A program made the translations under genes and the position numbers. Source: Corylus avellana (Eukaryota; Streptophyta; Magnoliopsida; Fagales; Betulaceae). Taken from it: 64,000 nucleotides of DNA. The notes under the pieces are model-generated. The model was not told where the DNA came from, made no database searches, and saw only the letters and a list, made by a program, of their open reading frames with translations. Positions 1 through 9,708 of this stretch are shown here, piece by piece. Where the stretch lies: contig NC_081551.1 in assembly GCF_901000735.1 (NCBI RefSeq), forward strand, positions 13,948,906 through 14,012,905, read 5' to 3'. Position 1 is the stretch's first letter; each line of letters begins with the position of its first letter.

Positions 1-2
1 GC

Positions 3-596
3 CCCACAGAATCCCCACAGAATCTGCATCAGGACAAGGGTAAACAAGTAAGCATCGAGGCATCTTCATCATTTACCCCCACTTCTGAGGTACCATATGA
101 GCCTAAGGCCCCCTTCCCAGAACGTCTCAAGGCACCCTCCCATTTCGGGAAACAAGGAGAGAAGATACAAGACATGATGGAAACCTTCAAGCAGGTTCAA
201 ATCAACATCCCACTCCTTGATGCCATCAAGCAAATTCCAGCCTATGCAAAATTTCTCAAGGACTTGTGCACTCAAAAGAGGAAGAATCAGAAGCACATTC
301 CCAAGAAGGTCATTCTTACCGAGCAAGTAAGTTCTCTGATTCAGCATAACACTCCTCCAAAGTTCAAAGACCCCAGAGCGCCTACAATTTCGTGCGTCAT
401 CGGAAACACTGAGATTGAGAGAGCTCTCCTCAACTTAGGAGCTGGTGTTAATCTGCTTCCATACTCGGTATATCAGAAACTGGGCTTAGGGGAATTGAAA
501 CCGACAAGTACTGTCTTGCAATTGGCTGACCGCTCAATCAAGAAACCCCGTGGGATTGTGGAAGAGCTTGATTGGACTTCTGAAGGATCGAGGTAA
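3..596 (+). pseudogene. Athila-like gag C-terminus and retropepsin fragment
   Basis: An open frame enters from the left edge; the first ATG inside it is at 174. The segment after the ATG aligns by eye with the same region of C (33340-33720), E and H in this window: a helix-rich linker beginning METFKQVQINIPLLDAI, then the protease core. The usual active-site triplet DLGA is NLGA here, so the catalytic aspartate is replaced by asparagine. The following LLPYSVYQKLGLGELKP stretch is typical of this family. About 14 codons after the LADRS motif the similarity stops and a TAA follows, so pol downstream is deleted. Not expected to be active. Confidence 0.8.
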
Positions 597-2008
597 GATC
601 CTTCGGGACTCGGAATTACATTGAGAAATACCTCATAGGATCAAGCGCAGGCCCTGTGCGCTTGACTCCTCATTCCACCAGGGTACATGATTTCCATCCA
701 GGTTTACTTTATCCATTGTTGTTTCATTCCTTAATTATATTTTTGCAACAATGTGTGCTCTTGATTGGTATTTGGTTGGAGTATCACTTTGTTTTTCAGG
801 ACATGTGTTTTTGCATTCAAGTTTGGGGGTATGATATGCCCACATCTGCTCATTCAGGTATTCCTATACTCTTGATCTTATTCTTTAGTTCTATACATAC
901 ATTGGGGACAATGTATGATTCAAGTTTGGGGGTATGGAAAAACAAAACACAGTCCAGTATTATTGTTATGTCATTCTTAAGCATATGGTTGAACTTTGAT
1001 TTTGGTTTGAAATTCATTGGTAGGCTTAAAGTTGTGAACACATGATCATATGACTTAGGGATTTTGAGTCTTATTACTTACTTTTGGCAACATGAGATGC
1101 TTCTTGTTTCAATTTAAATCTATCTTGAGCACACTAGCACATGTCTGTGAGGTATGAATTTTGAGACCAATTATGTTTGTTTTCAATATCTTGAATTCTG
1201 TTGGGTGACATATTGGGTGAATAACTTTGGCATGCTATAAAAAATTAAATAAATAAAATAAAAAAAAATCAAGTTTGAATTTTTCGCTGAGTAACCGGAC
1301 TTCTTGCCTCATTAAGCAGTGAGTGTTCGCGTCAAAAAGTGAAATTTTTGGGTTGATTAATAAAATGGCTAGCTTAGCTTCGTAACCTTTTTGACTCGAG
1401 TTAGTAAGTCCTTAGGGGTGTCTTTACACCTAGTGCCCTAAAGCCATTTGGTTTGGGAGACATTGGCCTAACACTCGATACATGGGTCAACTAGAAAGCT
1501 TAAGGGAGCTAAGCATTGCAAAACTTACAACAAGAAAAAAGAAAAAAGAAAAAAAAATGTATGCCTTGGTTGTTTCATTTGATATGAAGTCCAATAAATT
1601 CTGAGATGTTGATTCATTCATATTGGAATTATTTTGAAGCCTCATGATTATGTGTTAGTTCACTTTGCACTAATTGAAATTTGTGTATCTCAATCTGCCA
1701 TTTGTAAGTGATTTGACTTGTAAATTCCTGAAAATTTTGAAGATGAAGTTTATAATTTTAAGCCTGCTAATGAATGAGAACCATTATTTTTGTGATGCTT
1801 TATCCTTTTGAATGACATAATGATGACAATGTTTATGGGTATCATTCCTGGAAAACCCTCACGAGACTTCACTCATCCTCTAGGGAACTCCTAGGGGTTT
1901 AAAAGATTTGTTGCATATGCTAAATGCAACCGTATATCCCACAAAAGCTGGACATATCTTTTTGTTTTATATTGCTAAGGGACTAGCAATATGTAAGTTG
2001 GGGGGGTG
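597..2008 (+). other. Non-coding 3' region of element A with stem-loop and purine tracts
   Basis: No credible gene. The stretch holds two internal copies of a purine-tract-like motif (819-830 and 921-932, CAAGTTTGGGGG), a perfect inverted repeat (896-917, CATACATTG, loop GGGA, CAATGTATG), and the terminal purine tract at 1995-2008 directly before the LTR. The order of short landmarks (stem-loop, purine tract, ACTCGAGTTAGTAAGTCC, TTTGGGAG, GCTAAATGCAACCGTA, GACTAGCAATATGTAAG) is the same as in the 3' regions of E, F and H, although their LTRs and coding parts differ. Confidence 0.7.
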
Positions 2009-3387
2009 TGATAAGTGCCGAATGTTGCACATTCAAGCCCCTTAATTTACATATGTTAATTCCTTAGCATTGTTATTTGTTTGATTTTGTTTTGTTTTTG
2101 AGTTTCAGGTTTCATTTGACAAACCTTTGGAAATTGGGCTTAAAAAGGCAAAAGCTGAGCATTCTAGAACTAGGATCGAGCGCAGCACTCCTGGGATTGA
2201 GTGCACATGCGCTCGAGCGTCTGCGACCAAGGATCGAGTGCATACCTGTGCTCGCGCGCACACCAGCTAGGCTCGAGCGCACTGCACTCGAGCGCACCAA
2301 ATCTTGGATCGAGCGCACACGAGCGTACAGTGCACGGCAAGAATTCCTCTCCAGCATGGACTTGGATTTCAGTCTCCCAATTGGACTGGGAGACTGCTCT
2401 CCGGTTTTCTCAGGATTTTTAGGGTTCTCATAATCCCTATAAATAGGGCTCTAAACATTGTAAACAGACACCGCTTTCTAGAGCTAGAAATCAGAAATTT
2501 GTCTTTCAAGTTTAGAAGATCATGGGCGGCTAAACCCCTTCGTGGGGTGTTGATGTAACCCTATCCATGCACAATGGTTTGATTGTATTTAATTTCTAGA
2601 TTTTCAATTTATGCATGTTGATTGTATAACTATGAGGATTGCTACAATTGATTTCTATTCTTCATATTAAATGCAATTGTTCTTAAATTCCAAAATCAAT
2701 ATTTGTGAAATTTTTCTCTTGTCTTAGAAAGTATTTTATTTTTATTGATCTCAAATCATTCTTGTTTTCTGTGATTATGAGAATGATGGTTATACAATGG
2801 GTTTAATTGACATATGATCAATAGGATTTGATAGGCCATGCCTAGGGAAGACGGATTGTACTACACCCTAGTTTAGTGTAATTTAGGTAGACAATTCGTG
2901 CCAACCGAAGATGGGTTACACTTATTCATTGATTATATGTATCCTGTTATAGAATTTGATAATTTATACCTAGGGAAGACAGGTCGTACCGCATCTTAAT
3001 GGTTAGGTGGACGATCCGTGCCAACCGAAGATAGATTATGCTTATTCTTTAATAAGGTAGTTTCTTGTTTATTTATAACATGCATAGAATGAATTTCTGG
3101 GATTAATTATGATTAGCCATTGTTGTGCGGATAGAGGTGAAGTCAATACCCTACATTCTCTCTCTTATTTTATATTTCTTTTATTTTCATGCACTTTAGT
3201 TTTAAAGAAAATCAAATCAAATATCTTTTTAATTAAGTTAATTTTAATCTTTCAAATTTTGATAATAAAACCCCTGCAGTCCTTGAGGTTCGACATCCTC
3301 TCTATAGCCGTATCCTACAAAGATTCGTCCTATTGCGAGTGGTTATTTTTATTATTGATATTTTTGGACACAAAAAATACCACATCA
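2009..3387 (+). repeat. LTR of element A
   Basis: The LTR starts TGATAAGTGCCG and ends CCACATCA (1379 bp). A purine tract abuts its left end and a tRNA-Asp primer site starts 5 bases past its right end. A cluster of degenerate CTCGAGCGCA / GATCGAGCGCA motifs lies at 2172-2345, followed by a TATA box (TATAAATA at 2438-2445). Downstream there are two diverged repeats of a CCTAGGGAAGACGG...GTGCCAACCGAAGAT block (about 2846-3030). It is the same family as the LTR of J (50371-63614). Confidence 0.85.
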
Positions 3388-3392
3388 ATTTT

Positions 3393-3405
3393 TGGCGCCG
3401 TTGCC
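3393..3405 (+). other. Partial primer binding site (tRNA-Asp)
   Basis: TGGCGCCGTTGCC matches the first 13 bases of the 18-base complement to the tRNA-Asp 3' end that Athila-type elements use. The intact copy is at 31086-31103. The rest of the site is replaced at 3404/3405 by sequence from an inverted element, so the site is a junction relic. Confidence 0.8.
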
Positions 3406-3650
3406 ACCTCCGGTTGATATGCTATGCATGAGGGTTGTTGGAGGTTTGTTGGCACGTATGCTTGCTTCATTTGTCTCCTCACTCGTGGTGGATTTGCTTC
3501 TAAGGGTTTTGGCCCAATTGGATTTTCTGGCACGTCTTCCATTTCAACTTCTTCTTCTCCTTCTTTGTCTCTAGGTCGTTGTCGAATTGTCCGCTCAATT
3601 TCAAGATCGAGGGGAAAAACGGTTGAGGCTTGAGATCGACGACCTTGCAT
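3404..3650 (-). pseudogene. gag N-terminal fragment of element K
   Basis: From the minus-strand ATG at 3650 the frame reads MQGRRSQASTVFPLDLEIE and continues to the fusion point. The same start is found in H at about 59049. It holds a basic/acidic linker (RQRPRDKEGEEEVEMED) and a conserved AYVPTNLQQPSCIAYQPE stretch. In K the frame is open through RRQMKQAYVP, whereas H has a stop there, so K keeps the less damaged version. The frame upstream of the ATG stays open into the leader only because the repeated GATCGAGCGC motifs lack stops. The fragment ends by fusion, not by a stop. Confidence 0.7.
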
Positions 3651-3910
3651 GAACTTGGCAGCTTCAGCACTGCCTGGTCCGGATGCTCTCTGGAACTGCG
3701 CTCGATCGCAGGTTGGTGCGTTCGATCGCAGTGCGCTCGATCTGACGATTGATCTCACTCACAGAATTCCAATCCGCAACCTGCAACAAAAAACAGAAAA
3801 GTTAAGGGAAACAAGAAATTCTTTTTGATTTTTGCTAATACTAAATTAAAAATTGAAAACTTAAAATAACAAAACTAAAGGAAGATAAATTTAAACAAAA
3901 TTCGCCGCAA

Positions 3911-3928
3911 TCCCCGGCAACGGCGCCA
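3911..3928 (-). other. Primer binding site of element K (tRNA-Asp)
   Basis: Reading the minus strand, TGGCGCCGTTGCCGGGGA is a full 18-base match to the complement of the tRNA-Asp 3' end. It lies six bases internal to the LTR. This fixes the orientation of K. Confidence 0.9.
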
Positions 3929-3934
3929 AAAACT

Positions 3935-5287
3935 TGTTATGCAAAAGTCTACTTAAATTAATAGGTAAATAATTGTACGTTTTACCTGCAAGTGCACAAG
4001 GTCAACATGGTAGTATAAGGTGCAAGTATAGGATCATTCCCATGAGGATTGCTGAATTTATGTTTAAAAATAGATTCCTTAAGCAAAAGCAAAATAAAAA
4101 TTGATTGTTGATTTGATGAGAACAAAGGGTAGGGCTTTGATATCCACCACTAATTATATTAAACTAGTAGTTCAATATGCCAATGCTTTGATCAAGTTAT
4201 GCATAATTAATGTTTGCCAACCTAAGGGCATGGGTGTATACTCCTTAAACTATTGATTTCCCTAAGCAACGAGTTAGGCATGGGTGTATACTCTAACTCT
4301 TCTCTTTCCTAAAGGATTTAGCATGATATATACTAAGTTGTTCTTTAGAAAAGCATATGTTCTATGGAAATCGACAAACACACAGGGCCTAGGGCATGGG
4401 TGTATACTCCTAGTTCCCTATGTTGATCAACCCAAGAATCGCGGTGTGGATCCTTTTGTTACTTATGTGAAACCCAGGACTCGGTCATCCAAATTGATCT
4501 AACTAACAAGTGCATACCACATGCACATGTTGATCAGGCATACACATATGAGGAATTCATGCAAGCAGGTATTAATCAAGTTAAATAGCACAACATGATC
4601 GTCACAAGGCGCCAATATTGAAATATTAATTTAACATAACTAGGGCTTCAATCTAGCCCTCTAAATAAATTAGCTACACATAGAGTTGATGTTAAACATC
4701 TTCATAAAAGAAAAGAAAAAAAAAGAATAAACCCAAGACTTGACTTGAGAGCTCCTATTCTTCTCCCTTCTCCCAGCCTACCTATTCTAAAGGCTTAGGA
4801 GTCTATTTATAGGCTTTAGAAGTCCTTGGGAAAGTAGTAAACCCCAGGGTTTTCGTAGGGATTCAGTCCTATTACAATTTGGAGTTTGAAAAACCCTAAT
4901 ATGGAAATAGGGACATTGTAGCCGCCACTTGGAATGCCTCCTGCGCACGGGTGAGCTCGATCGCAGCCCGTGTGCGCTCGATCGTAGGTCTGTGATAGAT
5001 CCTTCTTTTCCCTGCGCTCGATCGCTCCTGGCCTGGCTCGTGCAGCATCTTCTCTGGTATTGCGCTCGATCGCAGGTACCCTGCGATTGATTGCAGTACC
5101 AGGGAGCTCCAATTTTCCCATCTTCTCTTTTTGAGCCTAAATCACCCAGATTTACTTCACTTTCTTCCAAAAGCCTGTAAAAACATCAAAAACACAAAAA
5201 GGAATTAAAATGGCCTAATTAATTACAACCAAAGGATTAAAATATATAAGATAAGGGCTGAAAATATGAATATTTTAGCGCTTATCA
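3935..5287 (-). repeat. 5' LTR of element K
   Basis: On the minus strand the LTR begins TGATAAGCGCTAAAATATTC and ends ...GCATAACA (1353 bp). It is the same family as solo LTR N (7277-8627) and the LTRs of H. A cluster of about six GCGCTCGATCGCA-type motifs lies at 4950-5100, upstream (in minus sense) of the TATA box at 4804-4811. Further on are four copies of a GAGTATACACCCATGCC-type repeat at about 4220-4410. The five bases outside the LTR are AACGC; no partner TSD is possible because the other end of K is missing. Confidence 0.85.
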
Positions 5288-5342
5288 AACGCCATAAAAG
5301 TTGACCTTTATTGAAGGCCACATAAAAATGGGTCTAATACCA

Positions 5343-5588
5343 TGTTAACTATATTGACGATATATAATGAAGAAGAGAGAAAAAAAGAGAGCAGAAGTAT
5401 ATAATGTACTACATTGTAGTAAGACTGATTGTATGAAGTATTATAGAGACCTCTATTTGTAGATAGGCTATAAGTGATTGGCAAGTAAGCCTAGTAAACT
5501 AAGGAAAGCTAAGCCTAGTAGACTAAGAAAACCCTATAATACATAAGAAAGATATAATCCTAGAATAATATCAAATATATTCTTAACA
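5343..5588 (-). repeat. LTR of copia-like element O, complete
   Basis: A 246-bp LTR, TGTTAAGAATATAT to ATAGTTAACA on the minus strand, with TGTTAA/TTAACA terminal inversions. A purine tract abuts one end and a degenerate initiator-Met primer site (5331-5342, TGGTATTAGACC on the minus strand) abuts the other. Confidence 0.7.
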
Positions 5589-6800
5589 TCCCCCCTCAAA
5601 CTCAAGGTGTAGGCTTGAGTTTGGGAAAAAGAAAGGGAAAGAATTAGATTTTTGTTTTTTTTTTTGTTTTTATTTGCCAAAAAATCTGCTTGTGTCGGAA
5701 GAGTTGCCAAAGTGACGCCATAAAAGTTGCTACAGACCGGTGGCCTACTGATGGAATAGTGGATTGGGCCACTGTGGCGGGCCTTGACTGAATTAAGCTA
5801 TTGCACTTTGACTCATAAACTGTATACTAGTAATGGACTAGCTCGATTGGTAGGCTGAGCAAAAAGAAAAGGGCTTGTTGAATAAGCTAATCTGGTCTGA
5901 AAACCCTTGGACCGTCTCGCCTAATCAACTAAGCTAAGTTGAGAGAAAGGGTCGGTGGAAGGGGCTAATCACGCCCGATAACCTGTGGACCGAATGAAAA
6001 GTTGGTTTGACTTAAAAATTTGAAACTAGTAATGGATTGATGGCTTAGGAGCGGCGGCAGTTACCGCTGTGGACAATGGTTGTCAAGGCATAAGTGGGTT
6101 GATTGAAAGGGGCTCGTTTGGCCCAAAGCCATGGACTAGATGAAAGATTGGTCTAACCCAAGAGTGCCCACCGCAAGAAGAATGAATTGGGTTGAATTGT
6201 GCCCAAAAAGGATTTGGAACCGAACTGAACAATGCATGAACCTACTTGAACCAGACAAAACAAAGGCCTTAACTTGATGAAGAATCTCATTTTGTGCCAT
6301 ATAGGGATGCCAAAATCAAAAAGAAACCACTATTATGAAATTATGACCAAAAATTGAGTAGGAAACACCTAGTCAACCCTCAGAGCATTCAATAGTGAAC
6401 AGTCAATAGTGAACGGTCAACACTATGAGAAGTCAAAGTCAAAAGTCAAACAAGGGGTCAAAGGTAAGCGTGACAAGGAGCTGATGTGGAAAAAAATGAC
6501 ATGGATCTTGGTCTGGTTGAATTTTGCAAGAGGAAGAGACTAGAGCGTGATTTACAGGCGCTACAGTGGAGCCAGAACTTAGGCTTGTGGTCCCACGCGC
6601 AGTCACAGTAGTGGTGCGTGTTACGTCTGTTAGCGGATTTTTGGACAACTCCTTGATGGCCGGCAGGGAAGTTCTAAAATGGAGCGGCAACAAAATTGAT
6701 TGGAAGAAGGCATCGGTGTGTGGACAAAATGACAGCACCTTCGGGTTGAGTGTATGAGTGTGTAAAGGTCTAGATGAGGCTGTACTTGATGTATCTAGAC

Positions 6801-7046
6801 TCATGGGGCCCTAATATATCGATTGGCACTATTACTGAGGTGATCAGCACTATGTGGCGGTGCATAATAGAATGGGCAGATTCTTCTAGGGTCATGGCCA
6901 CTTGTTTGGACACCGTTGGAAGCGAATGGACTGGCCAGCTCTTGGTCTATAGACTTGGAATGGCTTTTGAGGCTATGGGCAACAGAAATCTTGGAGGCGC
7001 TTGGTGTAGGGCGAAGAGATTGAAATTCGTCAAAGGAGAACGCCAT
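6801..7046 (-). CDS. Short unrecognised ORF downstream of the O primer site
   Basis: The frame starts about 35 bases internal to the primer site and codes for 81 residues, beginning MAFSFDEFQSLRPTPSASK. It is serine-, histidine- and proline-rich, with no zinc knuckle or membrane segment. Its position matches where a copia polyprotein would start, but I do not recognise a gag domain. It could be a degraded gag start, a captured fragment or a chance ORF. No other frame in the following kilobase continues it. Confidence 0.25.
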   Translation of the reverse strand: MAFSFDEFQSLRPTPSASKISVAHSLKSHSKSIDQELASPFASNGVQTSGHDPRRICPFYYAPPHSADHLSNSANRYIRAP

Positions 7047-7093
7047 AAAAGATGACTTTTATTGAAGGCCATAGAAAAGTGACTTTGATACCA

Positions 7094-7198
7094 TGTTAAA
7101 TATATTTGAGAGATATATTGAAGAAGAGAGAGAGAGAAGAGAGAGCAGAAGCATATAATGGACTACATTGTAGCAAGATTGGTTGTATGAAGTACTAT
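7094..7198 (-). repeat. Truncated LTR of copia-like element O
   Basis: These 105 bases match the primer-site end of the 5343-5588 LTR and then break off at GAAGTACTAT, where the P LTR begins. The adjacent TGGTATCAAAGTC primer-like site (minus strand, 7093-7081) confirms orientation. Confidence 0.65.
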
Positions 7199-9608
7199 TG
7201 TAATGACCCAAATAATTAACTAAGCTTAGGTAGCTTAGTTAGAAGTTTTAATTTGGTTTTGGGTCACTAGGAACAGTGTTGTGCAAAATATCTACCTAAA
7301 TTAATAGGTAAATAATTATACGTTTTACCTGCAAGTGCACAAGGTCAACATAGTAGTATATGGTGCAAGTACATGATCATTCCCACGAGGATTGCTGAAT
7401 TTTTGTTTAAAAATAAATTCCTTAAGTAAAAGAAAGATTGATTGTCTAAGTGATGATAATAAAAGGTAGGGCTTTGATATCCACCACTAATTATATTTAG
7501 CTAATATAAAAATATGCCAATGCTTTAATCATGTTATGCATATCTAATGTTTCTCAACCTAAGGGCATGGCGTATACTCCTAAGGCTATAGATTTTCCTA
7601 AGTAACGAGTTAGGCATGGCATATACTCTAACTCTTTTCTTTTCTAAAGGATTTAGCATGATGTATACTAAGTTGTTCCTTAGGAAAGCATATGTTCTAT
7701 GGAAATCGACTAACACATGAGGCCTAGGGCATGGCATATACTCCCGGTTCCCCATGTTGATTAACCCAAGAATCGCGGTATGGATTCTTTTGTTACTTAT
7801 GTTAAACCCAGGACTCGACCATCCAAATTGATTTAGCTAACTAGTCCATACCACATGCATATGTTGATCAGGCACACACATATGAGGAATTCATGCAAGT
7901 AGGCATTAATCAAGTTAAATAGCACAACAAGATCATTACAAGGGCGCCAATATTGAAATATTAACTAAACATAACTAGGGCTTCAATCAAGCCCTACTAG
8001 TTAAATTAGCTACACATAAAATTGATGTTAAACATCTTCATAAAGAAAAGAAAAGAAAGGAAAAGAATAAACCCGAGACTTGAACTTGAAGAGCTCATCT
8101 TCTTCTCCTTACAAAGCATATCTATTCTAGAGGCTTAAGGGTCAATTTATAGGCTTTAGAAGTCCTTGACAAAGTAGTAAACCTAGGGATTTCGTAGGGT
8201 TTTAAAACTTATTACAATTGGGAGTTGGAAAACCCTGATATGGAAAGAGAGACATTCTGACCGCCACTTGATGTGTCTCATGCGCACGGGTGCGATCGAT
8301 CGCAACCCGTGTGCGCTCGATCGCAAGTCTGCGATCGATCCTTCTTCTGTCATGCGCTTGATCGCTCCTGGCCTAATTTGTGTTTGATCTTCTCGGGTAC
8401 TGCGCTCGATCGCAGGTACCCTGTGATCGATCGCAGTGTCAGAGAGCTCACAATTTTTCATCTTCTCTCTTTTGAGCCCAAATCATTAGATTTACTTCAT
8501 TTTCTTCCAAAAGCCTACAAAAGTATGAAAAACACAAAAAAGAATTAAAATGACCTAATTAACCAAAACCAAAGGGTTAAAAAATGCAAGTTAATGGTTG
8601 AAAATATGAATATTTTAGCACTTATCAAACAACTAAAAGGGCATTTTGAGAATTTTGGACTTTTTGACTGTACGTACGTATGGGGACCATCCAGACGCAC
8701 GTTGACTTTTGGTTGACCACTGGTTCATGCCCGTACGTATGATGTAGCCTTTGGTCCGTTGGGTAAACAGTACGCGAGCATATGCCCTGATAGCACCGTA
8801 CGTACACTGCTTTTCAGAACCGCCCTGCAGCGCTCACAACTTTTCCCACCTATAAATACCCTATCCCATATGCATCTCTTGAGCCTATTTTTGCCCCTAA
8901 GCCCTCTGGAGACCCTATGTGAGTGATTTATGAGCTTGTGTTGTTCTTGAAGGAGAAGAGGTGGTCTCTTGGAGGTTTTGCTTCAAGAAGGTAACCTTCT
9001 ACGCTTAAGCTTTCTTTTTAGTTGTTATACTGCTTCGCTAGACTAGCTTAGTTGTTAGGTTGAGCCTCTAGCTAGGTTATGCTTTTAATCTTTGTTTAAA
9101 TTTGGTTTAGCTTCTCATCTTTGTTGAGCAGATTTTCTTGTACAAAAAGGTATTATTTTGAGATTGGAGTTTGTAGAAATCCTTTTTGGTAACTTTAGAA
9201 CCAGTTTAGGAGGATAGGCGGACGTATGGAACAAATAAGGTTCTACCTCAACCTTCTGGGCGAACGTACGGCCCGGAGCCCAGACGTACGACTAGGAGCA
9301 TTCCAGGGAACGTCATTTTGGCCAGTCGTCTGGTAGCCTCTGTTTCCATGTTCTAGGTTCATTTTAGTTGGACTTAGGACTAATAGAAGGTTTTCCACAA
9401 ATTTGGAGAATCCAGACCGTTTGGAGGATTGCTTGGAGAACTTGTTCGACCTAGGTGAGTTTTAACTCACATGATGCTCGCCATTTATTTTCCCACATCG
9501 CATGACTATTATGTATACCAAAATATGCATATTTGCAACTCTCACAATATACACTTTGTTGCACATGAACTCTATCATTTGTGAAAATGTGTTGCTTAAC
9601 AAGATAAT
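7199..9608 (+). repeat. LTR-like block P (TGTAATGACCC start), split by a solo LTR
   Basis: The block begins TGTAATGACCCAAATAATT and is interrupted at 7277-8627 by solo LTR N; it then continues to the gap. It has a TATA-like promoter (CCTATAAATACCC, about 8850-8863) and repeated CGTACG palindromic motifs (8671-9295, for example GTACGTACGTA, CGTACGTACAC). No coding frame is supported. The start and promoter look like a long plant Ty3 LTR in plus orientation, but the 3' end is lost in the N gap, so the family is not assigned. Confidence 0.5.
7277..8627 (-). repeat. Solo LTR N (family of H and K)
   Basis: This is a complete 1351-bp LTR on the minus strand (TGATAAGTGCTAAAATATTC to GCACAACA), without primer site or purine tract next to it. 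It is flanked by AACAG (7272-7276) and AACAA (8628-8632), a 5-bp target duplication with one mismatch. It therefore looks like a solo LTR left by LTR-LTR recombination. Motif cluster GCGATCGATCGCA/GCGCTCGATCGCA at about 8285-8445; the short GTATACGCCATGCC-type repeats at about 7560-7745. Confidence 0.85.
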
Positions 9609-9708
9609 NNNNNNNNNNNNNNNNNNNNNNNNNNNNNNNNNNNNNNNNNNNNNNNNNNNNNNNNNNNNNNNNNNNNNNNNNNNNNNNNNNNNNNNNNNNN
9701 NNNNNNNN
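9609..9708. other. Assembly gap (100 N)
   Basis: Exactly 100 N, so a placeholder of unknown true length. Related LTR-like sequence occurs in opposite orientation on its two sides, so the join should not be taken as proven. Confidence 0.99.

Larger units (their letters stand above)
1..3405 (+). mobile_element. Athila-like Ty3 retrotransposon A, 3' part with LTR
   Basis: The window opens inside an Athila-like element on the plus strand. In order there is a gag-protease fragment (3-596), a non-coding 3' region with purine-tract-like motifs (597-2008), an LTR (2009-3387) and the first 13 bases of a tRNA-Asp primer binding site (3393-3405). RT, RNase H and integrase are missing: the protease frame runs straight into 3' sequence, so the element is internally deleted. 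A purine tract on one side of the LTR and a primer site on the other is unusual for a simple insertion. It suggests an LTR shared between two internal regions. The right side is cut at 3404/3405 by the inverted fragment K. Confidence 0.8.
3404..5287 (-). mobile_element. Truncated Athila-like element K (gag start, leader, 5' LTR)
   Basis: On the minus strand this is the 5' end of an element of the same family as H: LTR (5287 down to 3935), primer site (3928-3911), leader (3910-3651) and the first 82 or so gag codons (3650-3404). It aligns by eye with 58803-60711 of H over its full length. Everything downstream in gag and pol is missing, and its broken end is fused to the primer site of element A. 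The intact LTR end abuts copia-like sequence at 5288. Confidence 0.85.
5288..7198 (-). mobile_element. Copia-like non-autonomous element O (LTR-internal-LTR-leader)
   Basis: Minus-strand order: truncated LTR (7198-7094), primer site (7093-7081), leader, a short ORF (7046-6801), about 1.2 kb of non-coding internal sequence, a purine tract (5603-5589, GAGTTTGAGGGGGGA), an LTR (5588-5343), and a second primer-site/leader copy (5342-5288). The initiator-Met-like primer site and short LTRs point to Ty1/copia. No protease, integrase or RT frame is visible, so it looks non-autonomous or heavily deleted. The repeated leader after the second LTR implies a tandem LTR-internal-LTR-internal arrangement, with K inserted in, or fused to, the outer leader. 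Confidence 0.6.

Noticed and set aside
2112..2357. Several ORFs rich in RSSA, DRAH or CARS residues in LTRs (for example 2112-2357, 4787-5170, 8183-8548, 42027-42242, 49672-50001)
   Set aside because: They are translations of the repeated GATCGAGCGC motif in different frames, appear on both strands, and are not conserved as proteins between LTR copies.
6439..6804. 121-residue minus ORF in element O
   Set aside because: Overlaps the plus-strand ORF 6566-6757, has a low-complexity S/T composition and no recognisable domain; I could not support it as coding.
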